The notes under the pieces were generated by a model, which ran no database searches, had not been told where the DNA came from, and saw only the letters and a list, made by a program, of their open reading frames with translations. A stretch of DNA of 22,032 nt, taken from Polysphondylium violaceum. Taxonomy: Eukaryota > Evosea > Eumycetozoa > Dictyosteliales > Dictyosteliaceae. This document shows, one piece after another, positions 17,001 to 22,032 of the stretch; position 1 is the first letter of the stretch, and each line of letters opens with the position of its first letter. The stretch covers positions 1 through 22,032 of the forward strand of contig AJWJ01000405.1 in the NCBI GenBank assembly GCA_000277445.1, written 5' to 3'. The position numbers and the translations under genes are program-made.

Positions 17001-19024
17001 AAGAGTCTTTTGCCATTCAAGAAACAATTGAGTTGCTCAAAGCCAAGTCTATTCAAGACATCCTCTTGCAAGATAGCCAAGTTGCCAAAGAACAAATCCC
17101 AACTCTTATCAGCAACATTAGATCATTGTTGGGTTACTATGTCGACACTGGTGCCAGTCGTGCCAAGATCCCCAGATCCATTCCCGTGTCATTTACTCAT
17201 GCACCAGCCAATTACGAAAACACGCCCATTCGTATGACCTTACTCATCAATCCGCTCAGCAAAGTTGCACAAAGTCTCGTGCCAATCGTTCAAAAGTTTT
17301 CCGATAAAATGAACATTGCCGTCGATGTGATTCTCAATCCACCAACTCAAGTCTCTGACATGCCAATGAAAAACTATTACTCTTATGTCATCAATTTGGA
17401 TAGCGAGTTTGACAAAAAAACTGGCGAATTTATCTCTATCCCCGAAGGTTTCATCACTGGGCTTCCAGAGAGCCGTGTGTTGACATTTGCCATTGACGTG
17501 CCATCATCATGGCTTGTTCAGCCTATTGTCGCCAAATATGATCTCGACAACATTCGTCTCAAAGATTTGGGCGAAGAGAGCGTACTTGAAGCCGTTTTTG
17601 AGCTTGAAAACATTGTAATCGAAGGCAGTTGCACCGATGCATACGGACAACCACCAGCTGGTCTTGAACTCGTTCTCCAACCAGTTGCCACCAAGAGTCG
17701 TGTCCCACAAGATACCATTGTCATGAGCAACGTTGGTTACTATCAACTCAAATCCAATCCAGGTTTGTGGAGATTGGAAATCGCCCAAGGAAGAAGTTCA
17801 GAAATCATGAGCATCCTTGACCGTGCCACCAACAAGCCCATTGAATACACTGAAATCTCTGTCGATAGTCTCTATCAAGGTGTTCGTAAACTCCATGTCG
17901 TTCGTAAACCAGGTCAAGAAAACAAACCCATTCTTGCACCCGTTGGTGAGGTTGACAAAAAGAAAGCTGCCGCCGCAGCAGCCGAGGCTGAAAAGGCCAA
18001 AGAGTCTGACGGATTCTTTTCCGGTCTCTTTGGCGGTGGCAAAAAGCAAGATGCCGTTGCCAAAAAAGAGCAAAAAGAAACCATTCACATCTTTTCCGTA
18101 GCCAGTGGCCATTTGTATGAAAGATTCCTCAAGATTATGATGTTGTCTGTCATTAAAAACACAGAGTCACCTGTCAAGTTTTGGTTCCTCAAAAACTATC
18201 TCTCGCCCAACTTTAAGGAATTTATTCCAAAGATGGCCGCCGAGTATGGCTTTGAATACGAATTGGTCACCTATAAATGGCCATGGTGGTTGAGAAAACA
18301 AACCGAGAAACAAAGAATCATTTGGAGTTACAAGATCCTCTTTTTGGACGTCCTTTTCCCACTCAACATCCCCAAGATTATCTTTGTCGATGCCGATCAA
18401 GTCGTTCGTACCGACATGAAAGAACTCTGGGACATGGACCTCCAAGGCGCCTCGCTCGGCTACACCCCATTCTGCGACAGCAACACCGAAACTGAAGGCT
18501 TCCGTTTCTGGAAGACTGGCTACTGGAGAGACCATCTCCGTGGTCGTCCATACCACATTTCCGCCCTCTATGTCGTCGATCTCATGCGTTTCCGTAAATT
18601 GTCTGCAGGCGACCACCTCCGTTCCACCTATGACCAACTCAGTCGTGATGCCAACTCTTTGGCCAATCTCGATCAAGATCTTCCCAACTATCTCCAACAT
18701 CACGTCCGAATCCACAGTCTTCCACAAGAATGGTTATGGTGCGAGACTTGGTGTGATCAAAAATCCAAAGGCAAGGCCAAGACCATTGATCTCTGTAACA
18801 ATCCTCTCACAAAGACACCCAAACTGGAAAATGCAGTCAGAATCATTGACGAATGGACCTCACTCGACAACGAAGCCAAACAATTGAGCGAGAAATTTGA
18901 ACCAATCATTGAAAAAGAACAAGCTGAAATCATTCAACAAGATGAACCAAAGAGAATCAAAAACAATGAATACATTGAAGATATCTTGGGCACTATTAAT
19001 GATGCTCAAAAAGATCTTTTTTAA
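14071..19024 (+). CDS. ggtA: UDP-glucose:glycoprotein glucosyltransferase (UGGT), 3 exons
   Basis: Exons 14071-14258, 14339-15009 and 15066-19024 (introns 80 and 56 nt) give 1605 aa, near the usual 1450-1680. UGGT is the ER-lumen folding sensor that puts one glucose back on Man9GlcNAc2 of misfolded glycoproteins so that calreticulin/calnexin can rebind them. A signal peptide (hydrophobic about 16-32, ending VCA at 33) is followed by the long thioredoxin-like folding-sensor region and beta-sandwich part. An Ala/Lys/Gly linker lies near 1246-1290. The GT24 catalytic domain is about 1293-1570, starting HIFSVASGHLYERF, with the metal-binding DADQ at 1395-1398 and the closing DLPNYLQHHV and LPQEWLWCETWC motifs. 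Joins were fixed by frame and by alignment to remembered family sequence (EAGEFLQEQDSTLFWNF across the first junction). The protein ends NDAQKDLF, without an HDEL/KDEL-type tail. AATAAA directly follows the stop. Confidence 0.96.
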
Positions 19025-19195
19025 ATAAATAAATTTATAGATTTATTAATCAAGACCCAAAATGGGAGTCATGCTTATTATGTGTTGTAAAGTGAAAATA
19101 AAAAAAAAAAAAAAAATCATCCCCCATTTAAAAATTTAATTTTCTGAACATATCTGTTTAATGAAAATCAATATATAATAATAATAATAATAATA

Positions 19196-21749
19196 ATGGA
19201 TCAACACTCAGAAAAAGAGTTGGAGAAATATGTTTTGAATCAAGTGACGTGGGATTCATTGCCTTCACATGCTAAATCCATATTGGATCAATCACAAACT
19301 AAATGGAAACAATATGTATTGAAATATAGTATCAAACATCAACTTAGATGGGATTCAAGTTTGATTAGACATTATGTAACCGATGAAAGAATATATTATC
19401 AAGAAATTGTTAGATTATCTGTAGCGAATTTAGTTGTATGTGTTGTTTAGTATTTATGTATAGATAGATAGAAAAGTGTTGTTTAGTAGTAGTTTAGGTT
19501 ATTAATAATAACAATAATATATATCTATAGTTATATCCATATCATATATCAAATCAATTGGTTAGAATGTTAAATGTAACACCTTTTAAATATTATTTAA
19601 TCATGATGATTGAAACAATGACAAATTGTATGTAAAAGAGTATGAGGAGGGAGAATATGAATATTATATAGGATACTAATGTGTGATGTATACTATAGCG
19701 AAATCATATGATGAATTACCAAATTTTACAGCAGTTGATTGTATTAGAGTATTGGAGATTGGTCGAAATCAGTATATAGATTTAATGAATAAATGTAGAT
19801 CAAAGGGATTTTTATTCAAGAAAAAAAGAGATGTTATCAAAGGACTATTGCCAACGAAATCGTTGGAAAAGAATACAGATTATTGGTGGATCATTAAATA
19901 CGGTTACCACAACAATGACGAAGAGAGATCGTGTACACCACAAGAGATGGAGGTGTTGGAGGATCTAAAAAAGTCAACCAATGATCAGGGTAAACAGGCA
20001 GGATGCTATCCAATGGACGTGGTGTTGCAGTTGGTGAGCAAAGGATTGGTGTATATTGACGTACCAATTCAAAACTCTGATATGATATCGGTGCCCCCTC
20101 TTGAAGGGTTCGTCATGAATCGTGTGTTGGGCGATTATTTTGAAAACTTGTTGTACAAGATCTTTGTGTCTATCGATGAAAGAACCACGGTTCAAGAGTT
20201 GTCTGAAGTGCTCCAAATAGATGTAGAGCTCGTCAAACAAGCCGTCTCTTTATATATACGTCTAGGCTTTGCGAAAAAGAAAAACATAGAGCCTTTACAA
20301 CAAACTTTAGATGATCAAGTCGTATCAAAGTTTCATTCGTCTTGGATAAACAGTAGTGTTGGTAGTGGTAGTAAAGAAGAGAATCAGTCATTGTTAAATA
20401 ACAACAGCAATAATAATAATAATAGTAGCGACAGTAACATAAATGAATTGGAGGATAATGATTTACAAAGAATTGGATTTATATTTGATTCATCCATCAC
20501 TGCGTTTCTGATGATGGGTAACTTGGGCTATGGATTAAAGAATCATGCTGTCACTATGTTTGAAGTCGGTAAGCTTGCAAACGAAGCTTTGTGTGACTTT
20601 TTGAATGAATTGGACAAGATTGATATCGAAGAGTTTGATACAGAGGCAAAGTCTTATGCCTACAATGCTATTGCTCTTAGAAATACCATTAGACATCTGA
20701 GAAATCGTTATGTGATTGGTGGGCAGATGCAAGGGTTGGATTTAATCAGTTGTGAAAGAATGAATAGTTTGGAAGAAAACACGAGACTAAGGGTACTGAA
20801 AAAGAATTACTCTGTGTTGGTATCACTTGCCCCTCTGGCCATTGACAATTGTCCAGTGATCAGTTGCATTCCCGTGCATTTTGGTCCACCCGTATACGAA
20901 TTTCACAGTTTTTGGTTTAGGTTGTTCCTCTATGCCCTCATAGGCCAGGGTCCAGACTCTATCCTCTTTCCCAAGGGTTCTCGATTAAAGCGAATTCCGC
21001 AGGTGTTTAGAGACTGTGAAAAGATCACCATATGTTCCATTGACCATGACCCAGTCACAGTAAATCTATCGCAACTATTGCCCACTGTAAATGAAATATT
21101 GCTCAGCTCTCCTGTATTACTCCAAGTATACTCTTATATAAAATACGACATGGCACCCAAACAATCTAAACTCATGAGTCACAGTCGAAGCACAAGCACA
21201 GGTGGTACACTCAAAGAAGAGAAGCTCATATACAATATCCCATTCCCACTAGATAAACCATCACTTTTCCTGAACCAAGAAGAATACAATGAATCCAATA
21301 TCGATCAACATCCGGTATTAATGAAAATACAGGATTGTTTAAAACTCAATCATAGCTTTGGTTATATAAGTTTACTAAAAATTGAATTACCTAGTACTAG
21401 TGGTAATAATAGTAGTAGTGGTGGTAGTACCAGTAAACCAGTGATCAAATGGTTACCATTGAATGTGTATTATGGTATACCAATCTTTGACTCTGATTTA
21501 AATCAAAGTGTCTGCGATAATATTGATAAATTTGGATTATTAACAGAGGACAATATTAAGCAACAAAGTTTTAATAGTCGTAGTCTTTCTTTGGATTTAT
21601 TTAATTTTATTTCTTCGACATGTCCACCCATTCATCCAGATTTGGATGTTATTGATTCAACAAAGGGTCATGCAAGTTTACCTTCGGTTCAAAATATTCC
21701 GTTACCAACTCAAACAATTTCTTTTATAAATGGTTTATTAGATTTATAA
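19196..21749 (+). CDS. fam91a1: FAM91A1 homologue (WDR11 complex subunit), 3 exons
   Basis: Exons 19196-19435, 19531-19627 and 19699-21749 give 795 aa. The introns are 95 and 71 nt, with donors GTATGT and GTATGT and acceptors CTATAG and CTATAG. The 97-nt middle exon encodes [19 protein letters not shown], matching the corresponding FAM91A1 segment. The FAM91 N-terminal domain includes [14 protein letters not shown] at about 114-127, [15 protein letters not shown] and, from 244, [12 protein letters not shown] followed by [19 protein letters not shown]. An Asn/Ser insert lies near 345-360. The FAM91 C-terminal domain follows (about 365 to the end), interrupted by Ser/Gly/Thr low-complexity loops. 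In animals FAM91A1 joins WDR11 and C17orf75 at the Golgi/TGN and captures AP-1 vesicles with TBC1D23. Seven TAA/ATA-type triplets precede the ATG. UGGT is 171 bp upstream on the same strand. Human FAM91A1 is about 838 aa. Confidence 0.95.
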
Positions 21750-22032
21750 GTTTTGTCTTTTACTGTATTTAAAAAAGACTTTGGAAACTATCGTAAAATT
21801 AATATAAAAGATTTAAATTCTTACCGGAAGCTGGGGAGTTCTTAAGGGAAATATTGAACCATCAAGTGGTATATTTGTATTTTTTTTGTTTTAATTAGGA
21901 TGTAGACAATTACAATTTTTGTATCTCGTCCCTCCTGCAGTTTACCATCATCCAGAGGAAAAAAATAAAATTTTTTTTTGTTTTAACAAGGGACTACTTT
22001 GGTGATGAGTGATCCCTCAGAAACTTTATTTG
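21750..22032. other. Unassigned end of window
   Basis: I can support no gene. On the minus strand a piece reading CTTCCGGTAAGAATTT (plus 21812-21834) looks like an exon end with a splice donor, and an open stretch with a coding look lies on the minus strand at about 21847-21957, so the 5' or middle part of a minus-strand gene may enter from the right. On the plus strand ACAATTTTTGTATC followed by a short possible hairpin (about 21930-21958) resembles an Sm site plus 3' stem, but no snRNA core is recognised. Confidence 0.25.

Noticed and set aside
18167-18727. 186-codon minus-strand ORF
   Set aside because: Antisense shadow of the conserved GT24 domain, kept open by its GC-richer codon use.
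21815-21850. TTCTTACCGG...GGGGAG considered as a U1 snRNA 5' end
   Set aside because: The near-invariant ACUUACCUG is not matched and the rest does not follow U1; it fits better as a minus-strand splice donor.
22000-22032. GGTGATGAGTGATCC near the window end considered as box C of a snoRNA
   Set aside because: The sequence stops before any D box or closing stem could be seen.

Overview
The window looks like nuclear DNA of a dictyostelid social amoeba (Amoebozoa). The evidence is strongly AT-rich intergenic DNA with long A and T runs, short GT...AG introns of about 50-165 nt, Asn/Gln/His/Ser homopolymer tracts inside otherwise normal proteins, a PSI-type PA14/fibro-slime secreted protein, small dictyostelid-style Gly/Cys/Arg proteins, and a tRNA gene bordered by decayed retroelement sequence. 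The species cannot be named from the sequence alone. Splice sites were assigned by eye from frame continuity and remembered homologues.

Region 1 (1-4300) is an accessory, repeat-laden stretch. It opens with the decayed C-terminal end of an L1-clade-like retrotransposon ORF2 ending in an A tail. Next comes a 2.2-kb island bounded by diverged inverted repeats of about 200 bp. The island holds an intact two-exon membrane-anchored Smr-domain gene and a broken second copy of it. Beyond it lie further direct and inverted repeats, a 27-nt palindrome, a tRNA-Gln(UUG) gene on the minus strand, and a decayed retroelement ORF that starts 38 bp upstream of that tRNA.

Region 2 (4300-11800) holds developmental and species-specific genes: a 60-aa protein whose first exon is only 10 nt; a secreted PSI-like protein with a Thr/Pro/Ser/Glu/Asp repeat on the minus strand; a divergent Rab-like GTPase with a huge low-complexity tail; and a head-to-head pair of 70/69-aa Cys/Arg proteins with Asp-Ile repeats. 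Both of the pair use the same 10-nt first exon as the 60-aa gene.

Region 3 (11800-22032) is mostly conserved eukaryotic housekeeping: ribosomal protein L12 (minus, 560-nt intron), a 123-aa coiled-coil protein resembling the N-terminus of FLASH/CASP8AP2, the ER folding sensor UDP-glucose:glycoprotein glucosyltransferase (1605 aa, three exons), and a FAM91A1 homologue (795 aa, three exons) of the Golgi WDR11 tethering complex. The last 280 bp are unassigned.

The genes do not form a pathway. The parts most worth a second look are the inverted-repeat island with the Smr gene pair, the small-protein family with the shared 10-nt first exon, the FLASH-like protein, and the GTPase that lacks the usual catalytic and membrane-anchor signatures.
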